Shown here: one piece after another, positions 36,050 to 47,126 of the stretch
Position numbering within the stretch: position 1 is the stretch's first letter
Layout of the letters: every line of letters begins with the position of its first letter
Assembly: GCF_001949145.1 (NCBI RefSeq)
Contig: NW_019091385.1
Coordinates: 2,544,732-2,608,731 of the forward strand
DNA length: 64,000 nt
DNA from: Acanthaster planci
Lineage: Eukaryota; Echinodermata; Asteroidea; Valvatida; Acanthasteridae
Reading direction: 5' to 3'
Position numbers and translations under genes: made by a program
Notes under the pieces: model-generated
Told to the model about the DNA's origin: nothing
What the model saw: only the letters and a program-made list of their open reading frames with translations
The model's database searches: none

Positions 36050-38572
36050 ATGAGTAGGCCTGCAGCGCCCTTGAATCCAGGGTTTGTTGCGAAAGCAGAG
36101 AAACTACTGGCCCACCTTAAGGAGTGTGTCAAAGAATTCGAAGGAGACCCTACCGCCTTGTTGGCTGTTACTGACAAGTACTGCTACGAGAACTGTAGCA
36201 TGATGCACGTGGGAGACAAGAAAGGTGCGTGGTCACATCAGTACACTTTAGATGTAAACTGGGGAAGTCTGAACATCAAGATTGTAGGGAAAAGTATAAA
36301 GTTAGTTCGTCTGTGACAGTTTAACAGAAAGATAGTGTAATTCGACAACCTGGGGCCAATTTCATAGAGCTGCTTAAGCACAGAATTTGCTTAAGCACGA
36401 AAAAATCTTATTTAAAAAACAAAGGTTACCAGCTCAAACTCAGTGATACAAAAGACGGGTAAATACCATTCCAAAATAATACACATCACAAGAAGTTTTT
36501 GCTGGCAACCTGATTTGTCAAACAAGGTTTTTTCACGCTTAAACAAATTTTTCGCTTAAGCAGCGCTTAACGTACTGCGATGGTACAACGCTCGTGGGCA
36601 GCACAGTACGCGCGAGTATATGCCTCTTCGACCAATAGGGTGTCATGATTTGCCAAGGCACGCGTGCGTCAAGCTGAAGAATGTGCAAGTACGAGTGCGG
36701 TGCCACTTCAGTCCGGGCGTTAGCTAATCGGATCAGTCTATGGGGATTCTCCCGGTAACTCCCAGTAACTCCCGGATGTCCACGCAGCCCCATAGTCCTG
36801 TCTAAACCACTGATATCCAGACATTCACCCATTGCAACCACAATCTGTTTTCGTTGACACTTGCTTCTCATCTTCTTTGTCCGTCATATCCTCTTTGACA
36901 TCAAACATCATTATGCCAAAACCATTGATCTGCATGTTACATACAGCAATCACAATACGTATTATTCCCATGCATAGAGCTAGAGCGCAAATTTCTCATT
37001 CTCCGAGCGGAGAAAATTTGACACCGTCCTAGGCAAACATTTTCAATCGATGTGCATGTTTGTGGAACATTCGAAATCAGAATGAAAATCAAATTATGTA
37101 CTCTTAATATAACGCGCATCGGGTAGCGATAAAACCCGAATAAAAAGTCGAGGCAAAATTATCTGCAGCTCATACTCGCACGCGTTTGCGTTGTTTACGC
37201 AGAGCAAAATGAAACGTAGACAAATTTTTTGGAAGAAGTATTCACCTGATGGAGTGTCCCAAGTACTGCGTTTGTTCCACCTACAGTATACCTCACAGCA
37301 AGCCATAATCCCTTGATGAAGGTGCCTTGCACCGAAAGCTTGGGACACACCATCCGGCGAGCACCTCCTCAATTTTTCTCTACGCTTCTTTGACGCTCTT
37401 CAGTACTACGCAGAGCAAAATAAACGCTCATTTATATCACTTGCCGGAGGACGGCAGTTTCTTGGAGCTGTTTTCAAAACGCTAAACATAAATTACATGG
37501 GAATATGCAACATCTCTTAACTATACCCTGCAGAGCGGCAGTTGATTGAATAATTGTTGATTTCTTTATTTTTAATAAATGCTGTAAAAGGTGTAATTGT
37601 ATGGAAAATTGTCAACGAGTTGGCTCCTAAGACTTGCTTAGAGCTGGGCACATACTGTGGCTACTCGGCGGTCTTGATGGCGAGTGCCTTACCTGCTGAA
37701 AGCCGCTACATCACCGTTGAAGCCGAGGAGGGGAGCGAGAATGTTGCCCGGCAGTTCATTAAACTAGCTGGAGCCGACGTGAGTGAGAAGGTAATGCTGG
37801 ATATAGTGGGTGTGCGTTGATGTCAGATTTTTGCCTTTTTTATTTCTAGCTCCTAATATGAGAGACTTCCGCGTTCGCTGCTTAGATTAGACAACTCACC
37901 CCGCGTTTTAGACCTAATATCCACCAAAGTTCCCGTTTCAATTTAACCGGATTTTTGGGGTGCATGGGTTTGACAGTAGGGTGGATTAGAAGGGCTTTAC
38001 ATAGGGGAGTGATCCTAAGATCCATTCTCATCTCCCTGGATCTACGCCGGATTGTCTGTTGGTCTCTGAACAAAATATTGCGATACCGGTACCTTCCGTT
38101 CATTTGTGTGTGGTGAGGTGTACAGGAACTGGAGCTATCCTAGCACTTAAAGACTGGCATTGAGTCAACCACCACGCTCCATCTGGCGCCTGACCTGATC
38201 GTTGCTGCTTCGTTTGCGCATTTATTTTGTATAAAGCTCTTGCTTTTCTGTTTTACACAGATCACACTTATTGGTGGGATGTCAAACGATGTGATACCAA
38301 AGCTGCGAGAGGATTTCTCCGTGGACACCTTGGATTTTGTCTTCATCGATCACTGGAAAAAGCTGTATCTGAGGGACCTGAAACTCCTGGAGTCCCACGG
38401 CCTACTGAGGAAGGGAACCGTCATCCTGGCAGACAATGTCGTATACCCTGGGGTTCCAGATTACCTGGAGTACGTGCAGAGCTCGGAGAAATACCAGACG
38501 GAGCTGATCCACTCGACAGTTGAGTATTCCGACATCGAAGATGCCTTGGCGAAGTCGGTTTATCTTGGATAA
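36050..38572 (+). CDS. Catechol O-methyltransferase paralog 1 (COMT1)
   Basis: SAM- and Mg-dependent methyltransferase of the COMT family, which methylates catechols such as dopamine in vertebrates. Exons 36050-36224, 37591-37790 and 38261-38572 have GT-AG borders and join in phase to give 228 residues, the size of the soluble form; there is no N-terminal membrane anchor. Motifs: MMHVGDKKG (human MNVGDKKG), LELGTYCGYSAV (SAM binding loop), ITVE (acidic residue that holds the SAM ribose), FIDHWK (metal-binding Asp and catalytic Lys, human D141 and K144), LADN (metal D169/N170) and STVEYSD with the Glu equivalent to human E199. All key residues are present, so it should be active, although the residue equivalent to human N41 is His. 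The ATG at 36050 is the first in frame with the domain and may follow a 5' UTR intron. First of three tandem paralogs. Confidence 0.93.
36349..36566. repeat. MITE-like hairpin repeat in COMT1 intron 1
   Basis: The arm at 36367-36409 (GCTGCTTAAGCACAGAATTT...) recurs inverted at about 36527-36565 (AAATTTTTCGCTTAAGCAGC). The start GGGGCCAATTTCATAGAGC resembles a non-autonomous repeat family common in marine invertebrate genomes, from memory. No clear target duplication was found. Confidence 0.5.
37248..37354 (+). repeat. Short inverted-repeat element with hammerhead-like core
   Basis: GATGGAGTGTCCCAAG (37248-37263) pairs with CTTGGGACACACCATC (37339-37354), one mismatch. Between them lie TTGATGA (37313-37319), a GGTG/CACC hairpin (37321-37333) and GAAA (37334-37337), in the order found in hammerhead ribozymes of retroelements. 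The core deviates from consensus (T for C at the first core position, no clear stem I, no UH before the cleavage point), so activity is doubtful. Lies in COMT1 intron 1. Confidence 0.3.
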
Positions 38573-40659
38573 AAAGAAACACGGAGACATATATAGGTTT
38601 ATGCGTAAATATCATTTACGAGGAGTAGCACAGTTTGATGGCCTGTGTGTGTCATGTTTGGGAAAGTGAAAAATAATTACATGGAGAAAGCGGTGATAAG
38701 GATTTCACACGTCGCCAGCACACCCTGTCGCTGTTCGTGCTAATTACTGACCGATGTCTGATGGGAAAAAGAGTAATTTAAAAAGCTGCAATACGAATAC
38801 GTCCTTCGACCGTATAACGGCAGGAATGGACCGGGCATTATTCACTCCAAACCAGGAGAGTTTAGTATATAAATTATTCGACTTTTATGTCAATGTTTGT
38901 TCTCTGGCTGTGGGAACTGAATGTGATGTTTTTAAACAGATACATGCTGCTATATAATCGGCAAAGAGCATCTTTTATCAGCATTTAACATGATAATTAA
39001 TATACATTACTTGAAAGCAGGCACTTTTTATTTTTTATTTGTTTCATTTATGTAACCAACAGCAGTTAACTGCAATTTACGGGGATTTAGAAAAAATAAA
39101 ATTAAAATATCAAATATACATGACTATGGGCATTAATGAACTTGAAATATCTAAAACATTTTCAATATTAATGTACACATTGTAAAGACACACCAAAACA
39201 TGAGTCTTGTAAAAAAAAAACTCTAGGATAAAAGCAACAGGAATCAACTCCAACCAATCTGTTACAAAGGATAAAACTGTAAATGCCAGTACGGAAGCAG
39301 TTTAGTGAGCAGTTAATTTCCTTCCCTAAAGGGACATAAGAAAAACGCTCTGAATAATTAAATGAAAAGTGAGAAATCGCCTCGAAATAAAATAGATAAT
39401 AATTGAAAGGAAAATTCATCGTATCGTCTATTTTTCGCTTTTATGATAAGAAGGGACTTAAACCCTGCGGTGCATGGTCCCTGCACTAACCGCAATATAC
39501 CAAAGGTGAATCCGCCAGTGACCGGTGCAGCCATCGCATTTCACTCATATGTTTACCTAATGGTATTACAGAAGTGCACTTTGGACATGGCTTTAAAAAA
39601 TCCCTCTCATGGCCAGGACGGATCGTTAATTGTTTTTCCAAGGAAGGTTAGGGGTAATTATCATATACGGGAGTGGTTAACTGCAAGTTCGATCAATTTA
39701 GTTTACACTCACAAACTTCAGTGCCAAGGTAAATGTCGGGCTTTACTTTCCTATTATACAAACATTCTCTAAGAAAAGGAAAATACTACTTAAAGACTCG
39801 AACTCTTGACTTGTTAATTCTTAGTGTAATGCTCTTTCAACAGAGCTACCATGCAAGCCAGCCATAGGAATGGTTTTGTTGTTTCATAATACTTAAAAGT
39901 TCGTGGACCCCATCTATGATAATTGCCCCAACCTTCCTAGACGAAAAACGCATGCGCAACGGTTAAGATACACGTAGGCCCATTTTATTGTAATTACCCA
40001 TAACCCTGCTAGGAAACAAATTACGCGGGTGGATTAGTATTTCGTCTACAGGTGTGTTTCACAATTTCGAGAGTAGGCCTAATCTACCCAGGCGAAATAG
40101 GAATTCGCCTGAGAGGCTTAGTAATGCGCCCGGTAATGTTCTAACTACGCTTCCGTAGTAGATACGGGTTAAAGTTGAAAATGGTATCAGGTACCTCTTG
40201 ACACGGCAGGCATTCATGTACAGCGATGGAATATGTCGACGCCTCAGTTGGTGCTTAAACTCTTATGAAGTGTACGTCTAACTTATTAATCTGTATTGGT
40301 AAAGCGAAGAGTTACTGTAATTCAGTTTCGAGTCACAGGTATGTATATTGCTCTTTGAATAATTATTAAATTAATTGCGGTAGCATTATCGCACATTTAC
40401 ATGTATTTCAGTTTATTCATTTTTGGGGGTGCAGTACCTGAGGTTTTGGAAAGAAAAGAACCCTTGGACTCCATGTTTCAGACTTGTTTTGTCCGTCGTC
40501 CGTTGGAGCATAAAGAAGCACAAATTAACTGCCCTTCTTGGCTTAGTTTAAGAGCAAAAAAAAGATAAATTGCTTCGCCGTTTTCAAAATGATCGTCTTT
40601 CAACCCATGTTTGTCATCGAATTCTCTTGTAAGGATTAACAATAGCAACAAACGTGGGC
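38573..40659. other. Intergenic region between COMT1 and COMT2
   Basis: AT-rich 2.1 kb containing the COMT1 3' UTR (AATAAA near 39095) and the COMT2 promoter. A tRNA-like remnant lies at 39789-39860 on the minus strand. No other coding or structural feature was recognised. Confidence 0.5.
39789..39860 (-). other. tRNA-like remnant (degenerate tRNA or SINE head)
   Basis: On the complement, TAGCTCTGTTGAAAGAGC resembles a tRNA D-arm and A box, and AGAGTTCGAGTC resembles a T-arm and B box, at tRNA-like spacing. The acceptor stem does not pair and the anticodon stem is mismatched, so this is not a functional tRNA. Confidence 0.35.
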
Positions 40660-42223
40660 ATGTCGGAAGAGCCTGTTTTAAAGAGGAATTATGTGAACAA
40701 AGGCAGTGCTCTGCTTGACTACCTCATGGAGCACACCGCAGAAGTCGACGGAGACGCTGCTGCTCTGCTGGACACTACCGATAGGTACTGCTACCAGGAG
40801 GGTAATCAAATGATGCACATCGGAGATAAGAAAGGTACGATGCATTGCAGTGTTGTTCGACCACATCCCTCAACGTTGAAAGTTTTCATCAGGACGCGAG
40901 AAAACCATTTTTTGTGCTGTGCAGAGTTCAGCAAAAAGTCTGCTGAGTTAATTAGAGAGGACTTTTTTCCTGTATGTTACATAATATCGTCACCCCACGG
41001 TGGCAAACTTGAAGAGTTTCGTTTCGCTCTGTTTAATTATCATAGGGGCCATCGTACGCAAGCTAGTCCAAGAGTTGGCCCCGAACACGTGCCTAGAGCT
41101 GGGCACATTCTGCGGCTACTCAGCAGTGTTACTAGCAAGTGTCTTACGCCCTGGAAGCCGGTACATCACCGTTGAGGCTGATAAAGAGCACGAAAAAATT
41201 GCCCGGCAGTTCGTGAAACTAGCTGGCGCCGACGTGAGTGCAAAGGTATGCAGAATGGGGTTTTGGTGTGTAGATCATGGTCAATAAATTGTAGATTTTT
41301 TTGTCACCGATAGCGGAATTGATCTATAACTGTTTCCGTGTTGGCCATGCACCTTAGACAACCCTAGGGTATTTTGAGGTTAGGCTCAGATTTTGCATTT
41401 CCAGTGTCCTTTGTATCATGCAAGTGGACAATATTTCCACTAACTGCGTTGGCGCAATAATTTCGACCATGGCAGCTCATGTTGGCTGTTTTCTGCAAAA
41501 AATGGACGCTCATACTTTATTTCATTAGTACTCTATCCTTCCGCTAAAAAGTGAGTCGATTTCCCAACAATGACAAAATATAAAGAGGTTGAAAGTGCAT
41601 GTATGGGCTTGAATTCAGGCTGTACTTTTCATGTTGTTAGTTTGCTGTTTATTTCTTTAAATCACACACAAATTGTCATGCAAATTGTTGTGATGCCTTT
41701 CATACACATCATAACAAACACGTGACATAGGCCTAATTCAAATCTAAACCGACGTGAAGCCAGTACACACGGAGATGATTGGACATTGGTTATCTTGTGG
41801 CTAGCTTTTGCAACAAATTCGTCCAGACCCCCCCCCCCATTTTTTTTGCTGGGTTTTCTTTTCTTTTCTTTTTTTTTCGTGCTACAGAATTTTTAAAATA
41901 TTTTTTCAAAGATCACAATTGTTGGCAGGAGTTCAGAGAACGTCATACCAAAGCTGCGAGAGGATTTCTCCGTGGACACCTTGGATTTTGTCTTCATTGA
42001 CCACTGGAAAAATTTGTACACGAGGGACCTGAAACTCCTGGAGTCCCACGGCCTACTGAGGAAGGGAACCGTCATCGTGGCAGACAATATCATTTTCCCT
42101 GGGGCTCCAGATTACCTGGAGTACGTGCAGAGCTCGGAGAAATACCAGACGGAGCTGATCCACTCTACATTTGAGTATTCTGACAGGGAAGATGCCGTGG
42201 CAAAGTCAGTTTATATGGGATAG
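40660..42223 (+). CDS. Catechol O-methyltransferase paralog 2 (COMT2)
   Basis: Second COMT paralog. Exons 40660-40834, 41046-41245 and 41912-42223 match COMT1 exactly in length (175, 200, 312 bp) and phase, giving 228 residues. Motifs: MMHIGDKKG, LELGTFCGYSAV, ITVEADKEHEK, FIDHWK, VADN, STFEYSD; all catalytic and metal positions are kept. Exon 3 is almost identical to that of COMT1 in long DNA runs, whereas exons 1 and 2 are clearly more diverged. Start: an in-frame ATG also lies two codons upstream (40654); 40660 was preferred by position only. The 211-bp first intron has no stop in the exon 1 frame, so an unspliced message would read on into exon 2 out of frame. A polyadenylation signal lies at 42405. 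Confidence 0.93.
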
Positions 42224-42404
42224 AAAAGAAATCACGGAGATGGGGGTTTATGTGTGAATTTCAATAGCCAGACTCCTGAGGTTAATCAAGGTATTTTAAT
42301 TTGTATCACCTCTCTCACTGATTTTGTATATCATTACGTTACATTAATCACAATTATTTATTCATCGTGGTAATTTGTATGTATTTATGATGTGTGCCAG
42401 TAAT

Positions 42405-42410
42405 AATAAA
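42405..42410 (+). terminator. Candidate COMT2 polyadenylation signal
   Basis: AATAAA 182 bases after the COMT2 stop, the first such hexamer downstream on the plus strand. Confidence 0.6.
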
Positions 42411-43597
42411 GCCACCAAAGGTAACAAAACATTGAAAGCATTGCCTGAGGCAGGAATTAACAAAACCAGAACAAACAACCGAATACAAAAGGGAACACAT
42501 GTATATGTCGGAGACCGCAAAGTAGTGAAGCTATAATGAGTTATTGATTGAATTCATCGAACTTTATAACTTGGGATTATGAAAGCACATGTAGGCTAAA
42601 TATTTCTGTACGAGGAATTCTTCCACAGCGTATTAATATGTAAACAAAGTTATGACTATCCAATGTAATACACCAGTTCTTCCGTCTCTCTAGCTATCTG
42701 AACCGCTCGATTCAATCAGCTAGCGGCCGCAATACCTGACATCATTCCCTTGGGGACATCTGTCACTTGTTCTATGGCAGGGAGTGGGAGCTGCGAGCGA
42801 CTTACTTGAACTCTTTATTTTACTGTATTGGTCCTCAATATTGACAACGTCCTGACTGTATAGTTCTGGAGGCTGGAATAAAACATATGTAAGTTCACCC
42901 GAGTCCACTTAAGTCTGTCTCCCAAGAAGAGTAGAGCTCTTCTGCCCCTGGTGGCGAGCGACCGTAGCCATCACACCCGGGTCGCCACTCGCAGCAAGGC
43001 TCCCGACATATACAAGAAATGAAAGGTGTTATTAATGAATGTAAAATATATATCGAGCAACAGCTGAGCAATTTAATTCAAATGCAATTTCATTTATTTT
43101 TTATTTATTTTTTATTCCAGGTAGAACAACGTAATTTTCCACATGCAGAACAGTGTATTAAGTGTATTTGAACAAACAAACATTGATTCATAATTTCATA
43201 CAATCCATAAGGAATTTGAAATCAATTAATCAATGAAAAGTACCAACAAAGAATCCCACTTATAATAAAATGAGCCCATTTTTTCGTTACACATAAAATC
43301 ATATTTCTCAGTTGACAAATAACTCTTTAAATCCTTTCTCAAGACAACGAAGGAGGGCATTCCGCCAGTCATTCTCATTTTATAAATGCGGCATCGGCAA
43401 ATTAACAAAATTAAGTTTAATACATTCTCTGCAAAGTCATTTCTACTAAATAGAATTGCTTTTAGATTTCACTTCTTCAATGTACAATGCAGTTCATATA
43501 TAAAATATATTGGAAAATTACTTGCGCTTCCAACCCGTTACCCGAAACGTTTGAACCTGTAGCTTTGTATGAGCGATATAGTATGGTGACCCTGGAG

Positions 43598-43790
43598 AGA
43601 CATCGCCAATCGTCAATATAGACGTCAATATTTGCGACCAAATTTACGACCCACTCTTCGGTCGCGAATATTGACACCAAATTCACGACTCGCTGTCAGG
43701 TCGCGAATATTTGCGACCAGAACTCACGACTTGCTCTTCAGTTGCGAATATTGACGCCAACATTTGCGTATCACTGGTCGCAACAGTGCT
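43598..43790. repeat. ~40-bp tandem repeat, about four copies
   Basis: Successive imperfect copies of a unit containing GTCGCGAATATTGACACCAA followed by ATTCACGACTCGCTGTCAG. Copies start near 43621, 43660, 43700 and 43740. The two half-units GCGAATATT and ACGAC alternate. Not a CRISPR: there are no unique spacers and the copies diverge. Confidence 0.65.
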
Positions 43791-43940
43791 GCGATTTTTT
43801 TTCCTGCAGCCTTGGCGGAAATGAAGCGTTCACGCGCTCGCGCAATGACCTACATTTTTCGGCTTGATCTCAAATCGTTTTTCGGCTAGGCAGTTTTTGC
43901 ACAACGCGGGGGGGGGGACGTTGAAACCATGATGTGTCTA

Positions 43941-44271
43941 ATTCAAGCCCCATTGAAAACAGTGTAAAATCAGCACTGTTCAGGACCCAATNNNNNNNNN
44001 NNNNNNNTTTTTAGGGGGTAACCAATAACATTTTTAATTATTCCCAGAAAACAAAATCACCCCCTTAAAAAGTGATTTTTCCGAAGTCTGATTGCAGCCA
44101 TTTTTCAAGTGGCAACCCTCAACTTTCTCGGGCACTTAGGACCATTTTTCAATCGTAGTTTTTAGCCATTTTGCTCTCATATGAAAGCTCATCAAAGACC
44201 CAGGGAGTTGATCCCAGCAACGATTTACACAATCTCACCATTTTGGGGGCCAAACAATCTCCTTTTTCAAA
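43941..44271 (+). repeat. Dispersed repeat, copy 2 (with N gap)
   Basis: Direct-orientation relative of 33829-34207 sharing ATTCAAGCCCCATTGAAAAC, GTGATTTTTCCGAAGTCTG, CTTTCTCGGGCACTTAGGAC and AACGATTTACACAATCTCA. Interrupted by a 16-base gap. Here it is not enclosed by the CGACG-rich arms. Confidence 0.8.
43992..44007. other. Assembly gap (16 N)
   Basis: Unresolved bases inside dispersed repeat copy 2, consistent with assembly difficulty at a repeat. Confidence 0.99.
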
Positions 44272-45666
44272 AGATACTGTGGGGGCACTTTTAATGCTAA
44301 TGAGCAGGTCAGAAATTCTCACTTGAATTAGTGGTCTGCACCCAGAGCGGCGCTATACTAAAGCTATACAATCTGTGGTACAGACTCTCAGTACATGTAT
44401 CACTGAGATGACGAGCACGTTACACATGCACATGTACTTGCATGTTGTTGCGAAGTGGTTCGGGGAAAAGTTAACTTTCTAAAGGTGAACATATCGTTTT
44501 ACAACTGTCTAGTGTTTTCTTCCCTAATAATCGATGGAGAGGTACATGAGTATAAGCAACAATTTCTTGTCCAACAACTTCGTGGATGGTGAATTGGCAA
44601 CGCGATGCACCATCATGGGTTGGTTCTAGCATGGAGCTATATGGTTTTAGATGAGTTATAACTCTAAGTTGAGAATAACCGCCGGATGTCACCTCCAACA
44701 TTTTGTCCTTAAAAATCAGCGTGTTACAACATCTCAGAAGTGGTGGCTATAGTTGAAATGTTAAAATGTTATTATTAATTTGTTTTGAGATCTGTGTCCT
44801 GCCTCGCAAAACGAGTAAGTAAAACAACATTGACTATATACATGAACAAAAAACAATTATGTCTGGTAAAAAGCACAAAATATTTTATTGATGTTCACTC
44901 CAACCCTTTCCCCGATGGATATGTAAATCGTTTAACATTATGTTCTGCTCTGGTTGTTTAAATTGTTGATTTAAATCAATTTAAATTTTATATGATACGT
45001 GACTCGACTGCTAATTTAATCATAGTGATCACGGGGTCATGGCCACTCAGGTCACAATTTGACCATAGAGGAAACTGCGATCATTGTCACTAGGTGACCT
45101 TCTCCTACTCTGACACGAGGACAATAGTACAGTAAATTGGGGTCACAACTGGTACAGAGCTATATAATAAGCCTACAGCCACAACGGACTTTCAGCTTGG
45201 ATAGTGACATGTCTTCGAGCTGCGTCATCATCGACTCTCATAACTGTGCGAGTGTGACCCAGGTGAAAATAAAGGTGCCTCTGAAATAGTAACAAAAATT
45301 ATTAGATTCCATAAACCTCGCGACTGAACGTCTGGGCTAATTGGTGGAGAGCTGAATTGGTGTGGAGGACCAGGGGACTCGGCTAGAACTGAACAAGCAT
45401 AGGCCTAAAGGGTATGTATTTGCTAAGTATGGTTAGACCTGCTGCGTGCATGGGTTGAACTTGGGATGTGGCTGCTTCTAACGTGTCGCTGCGCACCGCT
45501 TAGGCGCTATGCGTCCTTCGTGTAAAATGTCATATCACATCATAGCAGTTAACAATAATTGTTTGCTCATATCTCAGTCTTATCTATCTTGATGTTTCCC
45601 ACGTGTTTTTCTGAGGCAAATTAAGGGCGACAAAGGAATGTTTGAATTAACGGTGTGGTTAGCACG

Positions 45667-45836
45667 CAGTGTTGTTGACTCGAGTCGCTGACTCGGACTG
45701 GAGTCAGACCCGAGTCGCTATTTTTTAGACTCGAGACTTGACTTGACTTGGGGAAAAATGACTTGAGATTTGACTTGAAAACAAAAGACTCGAGACTTAA
45801 CTCGACTTGAAAAAAAATGACTTGGTTACAACACTG
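45667..45836. mobile_element. hAT-like MITE, related to the one at 21447
   Basis: A 170-bp element with CAGTGTTGTTGACTCGAGTC at one end and GACTTGGTTACAACACTG at the other (imperfect inverted ends). The inside is built of GACTCGAG and GACTTG words. Flanks TTAGCACG and TCAACGCG agree at 5 of 8 positions, a decayed or absent 8-bp duplication. It shares the CAGTGTTGT terminus with the CCDC22 intron element. Confidence 0.6.
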
Positions 45837-46184
45837 TCAACGCGCGGTCACCCCTGCGTTGCGAAGGATAAAAACTAGATGGGAAACGCGTGCGTGTGAG
45901 CCATGTATACATGTAGTATGAGACATTGCTTGTGCAGAAAATTGTCTTGCTAGAGTGCACGGACGCGCTTAACAGTCACGTGAATGGGGCCACGCACTGA
46001 CAAAGGAATGATTTGCCCAAGACATTAGCCCAAGGAAGTCTCATGGGTCAATTAATTTTCATGGGCCAAACTTAGGTCGTGCTGTTTCCCCCAAAGTTGG
46101 ATCCCATCGCTGTTAGCCATGGAGTCTCCATGAGAGAATGTGGAAAGAAAATGCACTACTGGAGTTAACGTGACCCCTATTCGC

Positions 46185-46320
46185 GGACGCGACTTTGCGT
46201 GACGTCGGGTCAGTGCGAGGTGAAAACAACGCATTTTACGCGTTGCTTTTCATAGCAAAGGTGCGTTGACCTCGGGTTGTTTTTACCGCGCTGGCCGGAA
46301 GTCATGCACAAGTCGCGTCC
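46185..46320. repeat. Imperfect 136-bp palindrome
   Basis: GGACGCGACTTTGCGTGAC at the left end pairs with GTCATGCACAAGTCGCGTCC at the right, and similarity continues inward for about 48 bases per arm at roughly 80 percent by eye. Probably a small MITE. No target duplication is obvious. Confidence 0.5.
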
Positions 46321-46889
46321 TCCTATACACATTTCCATCGATATCGCCCATTGCCGTTAAAAGTTTATAAATGTATTAAATGTCCGGCATTAAAATAAGA
46401 TGTTAAATTCAGAAAGGAACAGTGTGATCACTGTTGTGAAAGTGCACTGCATACTTAGACAGCGCAGTGCAAACAAATGGAGTACGCACGCGCTGGTTCT
46501 CGCGCTAATGCCTTTTACACACTAATTGTGCGCATGACGTATTCACTTCGGTACTTCATACCAGCCCGTTTATTTGAATGATACGTTTCCCCCAGTTCTT
46601 AAATCCTGACGTTCTTGTCGCTACTTCCACTTCTTTAGCACTAATAATATTACAGTTGATACCCCACCAACTTCGTACTTACGAGTAGTAAGTCATTTTG
46701 TGGCAAGATGGAGACTTCCCGTCAGAGTTTCTGCTTTTGCTTCCGGCTACATGGAAAATACATGTAGTGCAATGCAGCTGTACCATAGACCTAATATACC
46801 CTAATATATATGTCTGTGAGCTGTACAGATTCTACTAAAGCCCAATCGTGACAATGATGTATAATTTTTAGCATGACACTTTTTTAAAC

Positions 46890-47126
46890 GAATTACTTAT
46901 TCCTAATACTAAATTACTAATTCGGAATAACGAATTGCTAATTCGTAATAACGAATTGCTGATTCGAAATAACGACATGCTAATTCGAAATAACGAATTG
47001 CTAATTCGAAATAAATTACTAATTCGAAATAATGAATTACTAATTCGAAATAACAAATTTTAATTCGAAATAACGAATTACTAATTCGTAATAACGAACT
47101 GCTAATTCGAAATCACGAACTACACA
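46890..47126. repeat. ~21-bp tandem array, left member of an inverted pair
   Basis: About ten copies of a unit close to TAATTCGAAATAACGAATTGC; each unit is itself partly palindromic (TTCG/CGAA). The inverse orientation of the unit forms the array at 48560-48676. Confidence 0.75.

Noticed and set aside
40654-41175. 173-codon frame spanning COMT2 exon 1, intron 1 and part of exon 2
   Set aside because: It leaves the COMT frame in exon 2; the 211-bp intron with GT-AG borders restores the conserved protein exactly as in COMT1.
43598-43790. CRISPR-like array
   Set aside because: Repeats are adjacent and divergent with no unique spacers, and the genome is eukaryotic.
46890-47126. CRISPR-like or coding repeat (a 62-codon frame with FRISNSL repeats)
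   Set aside because: The repeating peptide only reflects the ~21-bp tandem DNA unit; there are no spacers and no sign of selection on the frame.
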